Of a DNA stretch of 16,891 bases, positions 1-8,114 are shown in pieces (position 1 is the first letter of the stretch; each line of letters opens with the position of its first letter). Below the pieces are notes generated by a model. The model had not been told where the DNA came from. It did no database searches and was given only the letters and a program-made list of their open reading frames with translations. The position numbers and the translations under genes were made by a program. Source of the DNA: Halobacteriaceae archaeon Tc-Br11_E2g27 (GTDB taxonomy: Archaea; Halobacteriota; Halobacteria; Halobacteriales; Haloarculaceae); contig LKNH01000024.1 of NCBI GenBank assembly GCA_001564135.1, positions 1-16,891 on the forward strand. Reading direction: 5' to 3'.

Positions 1-86
1 AGGTCTCGAAGCACTGTCCCCTGTTCTGTCTCGATGACAGTCTTCTCCTCGTCGGAGATAACTGTGACCGGAATTGAGTCGCTCAC
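1..86 (-). CDS. Partial CDS, N-terminus of a possible 2Fe-2S ferredoxin-like protein
   Basis: Only the first 28 codons are in the window; the gene runs off the left edge. It starts at a GTG (86-84) that overlaps the SpoVR stop codon as GTGA. A GAGGAG motif 8 nt upstream (95-100) supports this start. The peptide begins MSDSIPVTVISDEEK and continues to a GTVLRDL motif. A short beta hairpin followed by a 'G-T-V/L-R-D-L/A-L' helix is what I expect at the start of a beta-grasp 2Fe-2S ferredoxin domain, but the cysteine motif would lie beyond the edge, so the family call is inference. The coding overlap makes it the fifth gene of the PrkA/DUF444/SpoVR operon, probably translationally coupled to SpoVR. 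It could be any other small beta-grasp protein. That a coding start lies here is much more certain than the function. Confidence 0.55.
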   Translation of the reverse strand, partial: MSDSIPVTVISDEEKTVIETEQGTVLRD

Positions 87-2125
87 GCTAGCCACTCCTC
101 GGGTTTGGTGTCGTAATCGATATCGGTCGCTCCAAGGTGCTCTACGGTTTCCCACTCCACTTTCTCCTCTTCAAACTCATTCCCGGTATAGCGGATTTCC
201 CAGCCAACCTCTCTGGCTTCGGGTTCCTTGTTCCGTCGCCGGGCTACCTCGATATCGTGGTCATCATATTCCTTTTTGATGGTTCGAAGGGCAACGGGTC
301 GGCCCCAGAGTTCGAAGACACGTTTGAGGACATCCTTTGCCTGTCCGATATCGAGTGCAACTCCGTTGTACCGGTGTTCGAGCAGCAGTTCGTTGCGGTT
401 ACGGTAGTTTGCGTCGGCGACGACGACCGTTGGTTTCCCGAAGTTCGTAAACTGCAGCATGAGCTTCTTCTTGACATCTCGATAATCGGTGGAGGTTGCG
501 CGATAATCTCCTGACGAGCGAGCATACTCGTAGGTGAAGTAGTTCTGCTCGTCGACGAACTCCTGTGTCAGAAACTCATCGAGGAAGGTAACATCGTTGT
601 GACTTTCTCGAATCTCGCGCATGCGGTCCCATCCAACGGTGTAATCGACGGCGTCGATGGCTTTCTCGATGGTTTCGTATTTTTCGTCGTCGAACATATA
701 TCGCGAAATACGCTCTAACTCATCCAGGGAGATACGCGAGAGATACCCCCGATTCTGTGGCTTCACGAGCGAATAATGTCGTTCCGCAAGCCCATCGTAG
801 GTAAAGAGCATCCACGGGTAGCGCTCGAGGTCAACATCGCCGTCTCGTGCCTGTGCGAGCGTCTCGTAATCGATGCGTGGGTCTCCTTCGGGAATTACAT
901 CCAGTCTGTCCGTGTCGACCGAGGCCACGAGGTCCTCCGGTTCGAGTAACGCGAGCACCTCCTCGAAATCCACCATCTCGTGGAAGTTTCGCCACGTAAC
1001 TCCCTTGACACAGAGCAGTTGTTCGACCACCTGTCGCCGGTTCTCGCTGCTTTCGACATACTGCCACAACTGCAAGCCGAGGCTGTAGGGATTTAGCCCT
1101 GGGGAAGCCAGCACCCGCGACATGTGGTCGGCGTAGGTGATGAACTCCTGGCTGTCTGCGAAGTTCTCATCGGCCATCATCAGGGATTCCCAGTAGCTGG
1201 CCCAGCCCTCGTTGAGCACCTTTGTCAGCTTCTGTGGGGCGAAATAATAGGCCTCACGGCGCAGGATTTCAAGGATATCTTTCTGCCAATCTTCCATTTC
1301 GACCGCTTTTTCCGCATCCTCGTCGTACTGTTTTCCGTGAGCGCGCAGGAAACCGAGGATATCCGGCTCCGGTTCGGGTGGGAAGGTGACATCTGTCTCA
1401 TCCACTTCCTGTGATTCCAGCCACTCTTCATCGAAGACCTGTCGTTTGACCTCCTCAGAGAGCTCCAACTCCTCAAGTTGGTCTTCGAGGGCTGCCAGTT
1501 CCGGGCCATTTTCGTCTCCATCCGTCGAAATCGGCTCGTACGGTCGGTACTGGTCGATATTATCTTCGAGACTCAGGATATGGTCGATAAATCGCTCGAC
1601 TTCGCTCCGGTCAATTTCAGGGTCATGCATGTACCCCCGGATGGTTTCGGCGTGACGCGCGAGCTGTGCGGCGGCATTCGGGTCACGGCTGAACAGCGCG
1701 AACCATTCGTTGTTGGCGAAAAAGTCGGCATGTGCCTCGACGTGGGTGATGACGGCTTTCTGGTCAGCAAGGCTGTTCGAGACCTGGAGGAAGGCATGCG
1801 AGGGATTGTCATTGTTGACAATCTCGAACGCTTTCCCGCCCAAAAACTGGCTCTGTTTTTGTTGTCGGTCGTAGGTCATGCCCCACCGCCAGTGTGGGTA
1901 TCGCTGCTGGAAGCCGCCGTAGGCGATGAGTTCGTTCATCTCGTCGTAATCGACAATCCAGTAGTTGACCGGATAGGGGTCAAGCCCCAACTTTCGTGCA
2001 AGCTGGTTTGCTTTCTCGACTGGCTCTTCGAGTTTTGCAGCCTCTCGTTGCATGCGGATATCTTCGGGCGTGTAGATTGTGTCGTCTGATTCACTCATCG
2101 GCTTGTTCTGTGGTCTCTCACTCAT
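83..2125 (-). CDS. spoVR: SpoVR/YcgB family protein
   Basis: A 680-aa member of the SpoVR family (B. subtilis SpoVR, needed for normal spore cortex; E. coli YcgB, a stationary-phase protein). The biochemical function is not established. Visible family features are the N-terminal YPVNYWIVDYDEMNE stretch (about 51-65), RYPHWRWGMTYD (75-86), a histidine motif HVEAHADFF (128-136), LNEGWASYWE (304-313) and a C-terminal segment ending ELWGRPVAL (605-613). The conserved His/Glu cluster could bind a metal or act catalytically, but this is inference. It is longer than YcgB (about 510 aa); part of the excess is an acidic, probably flexible stretch around 200-255 and an extended C-terminus. The start overlaps the DUF444 stop by 8 nt (ATGAGTGA); a second in-frame ATG (2098) is an alternative start. 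No strong Shine-Dalgarno is seen, which fits translational coupling. It probably works with the PrkA and DUF444 proteins. Confidence 0.95.
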   Translation of the reverse strand: MSERPQNKPMSESDDTIYTPEDIRMQREAAKLEEPVEKANQLARKLGLDPYPVNYWIVDYDEMNELIAYGGFQQRYPHWRWGMTYDRQQKQSQFLGGKAFEIVNNDNPSHAFLQVSNSLADQKAVITHVEAHADFFANNEWFALFSRDPNAAAQLARHAETIRGYMHDPEIDRSEVERFIDHILSLEDNIDQYRPYEPISTDGDENGPELAALEDQLEELELSEEVKRQVFDEEWLESQEVDETDVTFPPEPEPDILGFLRAHGKQYDEDAEKAVEMEDWQKDILEILRREAYYFAPQKLTKVLNEGWASYWESLMMADENFADSQEFITYADHMSRVLASPGLNPYSLGLQLWQYVESSENRRQVVEQLLCVKGVTWRNFHEMVDFEEVLALLEPEDLVASVDTDRLDVIPEGDPRIDYETLAQARDGDVDLERYPWMLFTYDGLAERHYSLVKPQNRGYLSRISLDELERISRYMFDDEKYETIEKAIDAVDYTVGWDRMREIRESHNDVTFLDEFLTQEFVDEQNYFTYEYARSSGDYRATSTDYRDVKKKLMLQFTNFGKPTVVVADANYRNRNELLLEHRYNGVALDIGQAKDVLKRVFELWGRPVALRTIKKEYDDHDIEVARRRNKEPEAREVGWEIRYTGNEFEEEKVEWETVEHLGATDIDYDTKPEEWLA
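95..100 (-). promoter_or_regulatory. Shine-Dalgarno-like site for the fifth operon gene
   Basis: The minus strand reads GAGGAG here, 8 nt before the GTG at 86-84. It lies inside the last codons of the SpoVR gene. It is what decides in favour of the GTG start over a later one. Confidence 0.5.
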
Positions 2126-3437
2126 CGTTCTGTTCCGTGCTTAGTATCTCATAAATCGCGTCGGTCACGTCTTCGGGACTGGAAACGTACGCGACAGCGA
2201 CGTTATCCGAGTCGGCGAAATGGTCGTTGACTTCCTCTGCATGGGTTGCGTTGATGGCGTTCCCTGTCGGTTGGGTCTCCACGTAGGCATGGAGGTTCGC
2301 ATCGATTTCTTCCATCAACGGGATAACGTTCTCGCTGGTGTCGTTCGAGGAGTTTTCCGAATCTCCTGCGGCGAAGACATAGCGGTTCCACTCGGCCCAG
2401 GGATACTCTTCGTCGAGGCGCTCTTTGGCGAGTGCGTAGGCGCTGGATATCTTCGTGCCACCGCCCGAGCGGATGCCGAAGAAATCGCCGCGGTCGACCT
2501 CCCAGGCATCCGCGTCATGAGCGATATAGATAAACTCGGCATTATCGTATTTCCCCTGGAGATACCAATCAAGCGGGGTGAAAGTCCGCTCGACGAGTTC
2601 GCGCTTTTTCTGGCGCATACTCCCCGACACATCACGGATATTGACGACCACCACGTTCTTCTCTCGCTCCTCGATAATCTCCGGGTAGCGGTAGCGCTCG
2701 TCTTCCCGACGGAATGGGATATCCTTGATGCCCTCCCGGCGGATGCGAGCGGGCGTCGGCTCTCGTTCAACGGTTGCTTCCATCTCGGCGAGGCTTCCGT
2801 AGGTCGTCCGTTCGTCTGCGGAGAGTCCCTCGTAGGCATCGACAATCCAGGCCCGAGAGACGGGGATGCTCTCTTCGGTTCGCGCCCACTCGAAGACGCG
2901 GTCCGGACCCCAGCCGTCAATCTGGAGGGCGGCTCTGACGTACTCCTCGTCGAAATCCATCGCTAGCTTCCGCTTGAGCCCTTCCTTGAACAGCCGCTCG
3001 AAATCGAGGGTACCGGTTGGGCCGGTCCGGGTAATGTCCGTAAAGTCACCCTCAATCTCTTCGGTCACCTCCTTCCCCTTCGGGTCGAGGTCGAGTCCAA
3101 GTTCCTCGTCAAGTTCCTCGGCGAACTCTTCGGGGTCCATCTCGTAATACTCGTGCTCGGCGCTTTCCTCGCCGGGGTCACCTTCCTCGTCACCGTCGCC
3201 GGGTTCCGGCTGGCCGACGGGTTCGCCGGGTTCCGGTGTCCCGCCGTCTCCTTGGCCGACACCACCCATATCCCGCTTCTCGTAGGCAAACTCCGGTAGG
3301 TCGACAATCTTGATTGGGATTTTGATTTGGTCGGGACGACCACCGCTTAAATCGCCATACTGGATAAACTCGGCGAGGTCCTGGCGGCGCTGTTCGCCCA
3401 CTTCCCGAAACCGCTCAAGGTCCTCTCTGAGTCCCAT
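2118..3437 (-). CDS. DUF444/YeaH-type von Willebrand factor A protein
   Basis: A 439-aa protein of the YeaH (UPF0229/DUF444) family, the usual partner of PrkA in bacterial operons (yeaG-yeaH). The vWA domain lies in the C-terminal half and the metal-ion-dependent adhesion site is complete: D269-V-S271-G-S273 after a hydrophobic strand, T328 in an SGGGTKIS loop, and D359 in AAGDSEN. An intact MIDAS suggests Mg2+-dependent binding of a partner protein. Residues about 56-98 are a Gly/Pro/Glu-rich low-complexity linker, followed by a strongly acidic stretch (to about 130). The N-terminal helix (residues 4-23) is charged. The gene begins 2 bp after the upstream prkA stop, with a GGTGA Shine-Dalgarno 6 nt before the ATG. 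By analogy with MoxR-vWA pairs, it may be an adaptor that links the AAA+ PrkA proteins to a target (inference). Confidence 0.93.
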   Translation of the reverse strand: MGLREDLERFREVGEQRRQDLAEFIQYGDLSGGRPDQIKIPIKIVDLPEFAYEKRDMGGVGQGDGGTPEPGEPVGQPEPGDGDEEGDPGEESAEHEYYEMDPEEFAEELDEELGLDLDPKGKEVTEEIEGDFTDITRTGPTGTLDFERLFKEGLKRKLAMDFDEEYVRAALQIDGWGPDRVFEWARTEESIPVSRAWIVDAYEGLSADERTTYGSLAEMEATVEREPTPARIRREGIKDIPFRREDERYRYPEIIEEREKNVVVVNIRDVSGSMRQKKRELVERTFTPLDWYLQGKYDNAEFIYIAHDADAWEVDRGDFFGIRSGGGTKISSAYALAKERLDEEYPWAEWNRYVFAAGDSENSSNDTSENVIPLMEEIDANLHAYVETQPTGNAINATHAEEVNDHFADSDNVAVAYVSSPEDVTDAIYEILSTEQNDE

Positions 3438-3439
3438 TA

Positions 3440-5797
3440 TTACTCACCACCGTTTGTGTCACTCATTCTGGCTTCACCGAGTTCGTCGAGCAGTTCATCA
3501 CCGTTTTCCGACCAGTTGTAGGCAACCTGTTCCATGACGTAGCGACTCGTCAACTCAGCGGAGGCCTCGGAGTAGCCAAAGTCATCGACCAGCGCCGCTA
3601 TCGTCCGTTCTTTCAGTGATTCCGTTTCGGTCCCACCCGGTGGGTTGTTCCACTGTGTTGGGTCGAAATCTTCGAACGTCCGCTTGATATCTTCCCAGCC
3701 GTAGCTTCCGAGGACGGCTTTGATAACCGGAATCTCCTTCGGGTTGACATCGGTCACCCGGAACTCCTCATCGCGATGTCGCCAGGCGTGGCGGTTGAGC
3801 GCGGTCACAATCTGTTCGCTTCGGAACTGTTCGACTAGGCTGGTTGCCTCGTGACCGGCGTAATCGTCCTCGGTAAACCGCCCGAGATGCTCGATTTCGA
3901 ACACCTTCATCTTCAGCGGGTCCGGTTCGACGCGCTCGCCGCGTTCGTTTTCGAGCATGTCGCCTTCCGTCCACGCGTAGACGTGTCGGACGTACTCCTG
4001 GACAGTCTCCTCATCCACGCGTTTGTCCTGCATCATGGCATTGAGAACGTCCGTCTCCTGTTGGCCGAAGATATACGCCCTCACGGGAGCAACACGCTCG
4101 CGGTATTCGCGAACTTCGCCCTCGGTGAATACTGGTGCGTTGACAAGTCGTCCTTGCATCGCGTTCAGCACGTCCTGTGGCATGATGACGTGCTCGACCG
4201 GAAGTTCCTCGTGGAACCGGTCTGTCTCCTCATGCAACAGGTCGGCGACGAGGTCACGAGTATAGGTAATCGGAATGCCGTGTTTTCCATCAGGAGCGGA
4301 ATCGTCGAACGTGAACTCCTCGACGTCGACGCGTTCATCGCCATCTCGGAGATAGCCACGGTCGAACAGTAACGCTTTGTCGACCAGGTCAAGCTCTGAC
4401 GGGAGGTCGGTCGTCGCAAGCCGTGAGACGACCGCATACAGCGCTGCGGCTTGGATTGTGTGTGGTGCGAGTTCGCGCTCGCGGACGACACCGTCACTGC
4501 CGCGAACCGCGATTGTGATCGGTTCGCGCATCCACTCGGAGAGTTCATCCCAGGAGGCAGCGTCCCAGACCTCGGTCTGGTCAGTGAGCTCCCGTCGAAG
4601 GAGTTCGGTTTCCAGCGAGAGATTCGTCAGGTAGGTAAATTCGTGTTTGTCAAGCCGTCGCTTGAGTGCCTTGAGCGGGTCTTTCCCCTCTCGGTTGGTA
4701 TGCTGGTCGAGTTGGTCTTCGAGGTCGGGATTCGAGATAATAATCAACTGCGTATCGAGGTCCATCCCGATTCCCTTATCGAGTTTGACCCGCTTTTCAT
4801 CGGGTACATTGAGGAGTTTCTGGAGCAAGTCGGCGTGGCGGGCGGCGTCTTCGACGATGGTCACCAGTCCGTTGCCCTGTGAGAGGACGCCATCGTAAGA
4901 AAACGCCTGCGGGTTCTTGCGTCCACGCGAGTCGAGTTCGCGGAGCATCCCCTGCATCCACGAGCCGACCAGTCGCTCTTTCGGACGGCCGTCGTCTTCG
5001 GAATGGAGGATACCGATGCCTTGTCCCACATCGACGACGTAATTTTTGACGCGCAGATGTTTTGGGTCGGTCACCGCCGAAAAGAGGTTTTCTGCGCCCT
5101 GTCGGCGGTACTGCTCTTCGAGATAGTCTGCGGCCTCGCGGCAGAATGGGTCAAGTTCCCCTTCAACACGTAGCGGGATGTGGTCGTCAAGTCGGTCGTT
5201 CAGTTCTGCAAGTAACTCCTCGCGGACGCCGGGTGGGAAGACCGTGAGCGGATGGGACTGCACAGGGCTCTGGTACCAGTCATCTTCGTCTTCCTGTGGC
5301 ATGTCGCCGTAGGTCAGTCCGGGGTCGCTGTCGACGCCCGCAACGTTCCATTCGACGGTGTATCGTCGCCCATCTTCGGTCTTTGAAAACTCCCGGAGTC
5401 CGTTGACGAGACAGCGTTTTAGCTCGGATTTACCGGTCGCTGTCGGCCCATCCAGCCAGAGGATTTTCTCCTCTTTCCCACGCCCCGCGGCTATCGAGCG
5501 CAGGTCATCAACGAACCGGTTCAAGACGGCAGTGTTGCCGAGGATTGCGTGTTCGCCGCCGTTCCACGGGTCGTCGAAAAACCGGTACCGGGTTTTCTCT
5601 TCACCCTCTTCGATGACGGTCCTCGTCCCAGCATCCTCGATAGCTGCAAGCAGGTACTTTGGTGCGTGGGCAGCGAGGTGTGGTTCCGAAAGGAGGAGGT
5701 CGACGTATTCGCTGAGAGCGAGCGGTTCCTCGTAGGTGGCGTCGAGGGTTTCATCCGCCGCCGTGATATATTGTCGACCGTGGTTGTCCGTCCCCAT
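3440..5797 (-). CDS. prkA: Divergent PrkA-type AAA+ protein (second paralogue)
   Basis: A 785-aa PrkA-family protein, longer and more divergent than its 690-aa neighbour. Family marks are: Walker A GPTATGKS (117-124) preceded by KILWLD; the segment GRKNPQAFSYDGVLSQGNG (292-310), matching the family's 'DPxAFxYSGALCxANxG' block; a strand ending in LIIISNPD (351-358) at the sensor-1 Asn position; and a C-terminal helical region ending in a 'FGYSEASAELTSRYV' helix (740-754) like other PrkA tails. The family block GEGM(D/N)GxSxRF is not conserved and is replaced by PDGKHGIPITYTR (502-514). An extra stretch near 407-445 contains a WDELSEWM motif. PrkA proteins are described as Ser/Thr kinases with an AAA+ domain, and protease activity has also been reported for B. 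subtilis PrkA. Which activity applies here cannot be told. It probably forms a mixed complex with the upstream PrkA (inference). It has a good Shine-Dalgarno (GGAGGA, 10 nt spacing). Confidence 0.88.
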   Translation of the reverse strand: MGTDNHGRQYITAADETLDATYEEPLALSEYVDLLLSEPHLAAHAPKYLLAAIEDAGTRTVIEEGEEKTRYRFFDDPWNGGEHAILGNTAVLNRFVDDLRSIAAGRGKEEKILWLDGPTATGKSELKRCLVNGLREFSKTEDGRRYTVEWNVAGVDSDPGLTYGDMPQEDEDDWYQSPVQSHPLTVFPPGVREELLAELNDRLDDHIPLRVEGELDPFCREAADYLEEQYRRQGAENLFSAVTDPKHLRVKNYVVDVGQGIGILHSEDDGRPKERLVGSWMQGMLRELDSRGRKNPQAFSYDGVLSQGNGLVTIVEDAARHADLLQKLLNVPDEKRVKLDKGIGMDLDTQLIIISNPDLEDQLDQHTNREGKDPLKALKRRLDKHEFTYLTNLSLETELLRRELTDQTEVWDAASWDELSEWMREPITIAVRGSDGVVRERELAPHTIQAAALYAVVSRLATTDLPSELDLVDKALLFDRGYLRDGDERVDVEEFTFDDSAPDGKHGIPITYTRDLVADLLHEETDRFHEELPVEHVIMPQDVLNAMQGRLVNAPVFTEGEVREYRERVAPVRAYIFGQQETDVLNAMMQDKRVDEETVQEYVRHVYAWTEGDMLENERGERVEPDPLKMKVFEIEHLGRFTEDDYAGHEATSLVEQFRSEQIVTALNRHAWRHRDEEFRVTDVNPKEIPVIKAVLGSYGWEDIKRTFEDFDPTQWNNPPGGTETESLKERTIAALVDDFGYSEASAELTSRYVMEQVAYNWSENGDELLDELGEARMSDTNGGE
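3444..3448 (-). promoter_or_regulatory. Shine-Dalgarno site for the DUF444 gene
   Basis: The minus strand reads GGTGA, matching the haloarchaeal anti-Shine-Dalgarno. It is 6 nt upstream of the ATG at 3437 and lies inside the last codons of the preceding prkA gene. Confidence 0.5.
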
Positions 5798-5803
5798 TCT
5801 GTG

Positions 5804-7876
5804 TCAGTCCTCCATTTCGCTTTTTGCGACTTCTGCACCGGCGAATTCGAGCACTTCTTTCGCGCCACCCTCGGAATAGCCCTGTTCCATCAGAGCGTCT
5901 ATCCATTCGTTACGCTCGTCATCGTCCATATCGCCGCTTGAAACCAGTGCAGAGAAGTTGATGTTGTGTTTTTTATCCTCCCAGAGTTTGCGCTCCAGCG
6001 CACGGCGTAGGCGGTCGTTGTCCTGTGGGTTGAACGACTCGCCCTCGCGGGCGCGCCGGGAGACCCAGTTGGCGACCTCCTGTCGGAAGTCGTCTTTGCG
6101 GTCCTCTGGCAGGTCGAGCTTTTCCTCGACGCTGCGGAGGAACTGCTCGTCTGGCTCTTGCTGGCGGCCAGTCAGTTCGTCTTCGATGGTATCGTCGTCG
6201 ATGTAGGCCATCACGTGGTCCATGTACTTTTCTCCCTGTCGCTGGAGTTCGTCCACGTCGTAGGCCAGTGCGTGTCGCACATCCTCGATTGCGCGGTCTT
6301 TGTACTCCTCGCGGACCTGTTCGATGTAGCGGTAGTAGGTATCGAATAGCTCCTCTGAGATGGACCCGTGGTTTTCGAGGTTGGCTTCGAGGTGATTGAA
6401 CGTCGTCAGCGGCGAGAGGAAATTCCGCGAACGATGCATCGACTCCATGAGCGCTTCGGCAATCTCGTCCCCGATGAACCGTGGTGAGACGCCGTCCATT
6501 CCTTCGCCGATATCGACTTTGTCAGCTGCCTCTTCTTGCAGTTTCTTCACGTCGATATCGTCCGCCTCATCGACCTCGCCGTTGTAGGCTTTCGCCTTCT
6601 GAATGAGGTCAACAGTCCCGCCATCGGGCTCTTCGATGCGGGTGAGAACGCCGAAGAGGCCTGCCATTTCGAGCGTATGTGGCTCGACATGAATGCCGGG
6701 CAAGTCTGCGTTTCTGAGCATCTTTCGGTAGATTTCGGCTTCGTTCTCATAGGACAGGACGTACGGGAAGTTGATTCGTTTTGTCCGGTCGTTGAACGCT
6801 TCCATCTTTTCGTCGCCCTTTTTATCCCGGTATTCGGGCATGTTCGTCCGGCCGACGATGACCTGGTCAATGTCGATTCGGGGGTTATTCTTTGGCTTGA
6901 TAGTCTGTTCCTGTGTCGCGTGCAGGAAATCATAGAGAAACTCTCGCTGGAGTTTGAGCAACTCTTCACCACTGAAGATGCCGCGATTGGCGTTACAGAA
7001 GGCTCCCGAGTAATCGAACGCCCGCGGGTCGGATTCCCCATACACTGCAATTTTGGAGTAGTTGACGTCGCCGGTCAGTTCGGTTTCGTCCTGATTTTTC
7101 TTGTCTTTGGGTTCGAACGTCTCGATAGCCCGGCGTTTGTTCTCGTCAGCGATGAGCCGGATTACTTCGACGTGGTTTGAAAGTACCTGCTTGAGGTCGT
7201 CGTCGTAGGCAGCGAGCAGGCGGTCCATGTAGAACTCGCTGGCGGGGTCAAGTGCCTGTTCGTTACGGATGGTGTAGGGTGCATCAAGTCGCTCATTGAG
7301 TTCAGCCAGAATCTCATCGCGCTGTGGCTGTGGGAGCAATACGAGCGGGTCCTGATTCATTGGTGAGCGAACGACATCGTCTGCTGGGTCCTGGTCGGGG
7401 ATAACATCACAGAGGTTCGTCCACCGGAAGGTGTACATTCGCCCCTCATCGCGGGTCGTGTAATCCTCGAAATACCGCCGGATCTGTGAATCGAAGTCGG
7501 ACTTACCGGAACCAACTGGGCCGAGTAACAGCAAAATCCGTCGCTCCGGGCCAAGCCCACGAGCACCGGATTTGACTTTGTTGACGAACTCGTGGATTGC
7601 ATCGTGGATGACGCGGCCATAGAACGTATTCTTGCCGTCATCAAGCGGGTCTTCGGAGGCAAGTTTGTACTCGACGACGCCAGCATCCTCGTCGTATTCG
7701 CTTCCGTAGAAGTCGAACATGTCTGCGACCCGCTGGTGGGAACTACGGGCAACTTTTGGGTCATCGTATAGCTGTTCGAGATACCATTCGAACGAACGGC
7801 TCTGTCTGAGGTCGCTTGGAATCGTTTCCCGGTACTCCTGGCTCAGCGCTTCGAGGCTCGGTTCATTGCTTGTCAT
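5804..7876 (-). CDS. prkA: PrkA-type serine protein kinase / AAA+ protein (canonical paralogue)
   Basis: A 690-aa protein that follows E. coli YeaG and B. subtilis PrkA (about 630-645 aa) along its length. It has Walker A GPVGSGKS (119-126); DPRAFDYSGAFCNANRG (283-299); HATQEQ (319-324); a sensor-1-like strand RTNMPEY (343-349); FNDRTKRINFPY (361-372) with candidate arginine-finger residues; and the family signature GEGMDGVSPRF (457-467). The C-terminal PrkA domain includes YMDHVMAYIDD (551-561) and EKLDLP...FRQEVANWVSRRA. PrkA is a cytoplasmic protein with an ATPase module and a C-terminal region related to protein kinases. E. coli YeaG is linked to nitrogen-starvation and stationary-phase stress. 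It is the first gene of the operon and is preceded by a 285-bp divergent spacer with a TATA-like element. The second, divergent PrkA follows after 6 bp. The family call is very secure; target and activity are unknown. Confidence 0.95.
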   Translation of the reverse strand: MTSNEPSLEALSQEYRETIPSDLRQSRSFEWYLEQLYDDPKVARSSHQRVADMFDFYGSEYDEDAGVVEYKLASEDPLDDGKNTFYGRVIHDAIHEFVNKVKSGARGLGPERRILLLLGPVGSGKSDFDSQIRRYFEDYTTRDEGRMYTFRWTNLCDVIPDQDPADDVVRSPMNQDPLVLLPQPQRDEILAELNERLDAPYTIRNEQALDPASEFYMDRLLAAYDDDLKQVLSNHVEVIRLIADENKRRAIETFEPKDKKNQDETELTGDVNYSKIAVYGESDPRAFDYSGAFCNANRGIFSGEELLKLQREFLYDFLHATQEQTIKPKNNPRIDIDQVIVGRTNMPEYRDKKGDEKMEAFNDRTKRINFPYVLSYENEAEIYRKMLRNADLPGIHVEPHTLEMAGLFGVLTRIEEPDGGTVDLIQKAKAYNGEVDEADDIDVKKLQEEAADKVDIGEGMDGVSPRFIGDEIAEALMESMHRSRNFLSPLTTFNHLEANLENHGSISEELFDTYYRYIEQVREEYKDRAIEDVRHALAYDVDELQRQGEKYMDHVMAYIDDDTIEDELTGRQQEPDEQFLRSVEEKLDLPEDRKDDFRQEVANWVSRRAREGESFNPQDNDRLRRALERKLWEDKKHNINFSALVSSGDMDDDERNEWIDALMEQGYSEGGAKEVLEFAGAEVAKSEMED
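5808..5813 (-). promoter_or_regulatory. Shine-Dalgarno site for the second prkA gene
   Basis: The minus strand reads GGAGGA, 10 nt before the ATG at 5797, inside the final codons of the first prkA. It indicates independent ribosome entry in addition to coupling. Confidence 0.5.
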
Positions 7877-7964
7877 GTGTATTCATACCATAGCGGGGGC
7901 GCAACCAGCTGCTCCTGACCAGCAATCACCTGCGAGAACTCATCACGGGGTGCGCGGTACCGAT

Positions 7965-7978
7965 ACTATATTATATGT
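7965..7978 (-). promoter_or_regulatory. Candidate TATA region for the prkA operon
   Basis: The minus strand reads ACATATAATATAGT in an otherwise GC-balanced spacer. It is about 90-100 bp upstream of the prkA ATG, which would leave a 5' UTR of roughly 60-70 nt rather than a leaderless transcript. A second weak candidate, CTTAAACG on the minus strand, lies just upstream around 7990-7998. Confidence 0.35.
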
Positions 7979-8035
7979 GAGTACTGAGAACGTTTAAGCC
8001 TATCTCCCATTCAACTCAGCTTTCGCTCATTCTCC

Positions 8036-8060
8036 CCCAAAACACGGAGACGGTGTTGGG
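8036..8060. repeat. Imperfect inverted repeat between divergent promoters
   Basis: CCCAAAACAC (8036-8045) and GTGTTGGG (8053-8060) pair with a two-base bulge and a 7-nt loop. No T tract follows, so a terminator is unlikely. The position between divergent promoters would suit a regulator site, but there is no direct support. Confidence 0.25.
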
Positions 8061-8105
8061 AGTCAACGTATTGTTATTTGCCGAATACTGGCCACGTACT
8101 GGTAG

Positions 8106-8114
8106 TTTATAAAT
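8106..8114 (+). promoter_or_regulatory. TATA box for the small unknown gene
   Basis: TTTATAAAT is a textbook archaeal TATA box. Transcription would start roughly 25-28 bases on, near 8135. This excludes upstream in-frame ATGs at 8078 and 8129 and favours translation from 8153 or 8162. Confidence 0.55.

Noticed and set aside
1478..2966. Long + strand open frames (for example 1478-2089 and 2220-2966) opposite the SpoVR and DUF444 genes
   Set aside because: They mirror strongly supported minus-strand genes, lack family motifs, and are the usual product of haloarchaeal codon bias.
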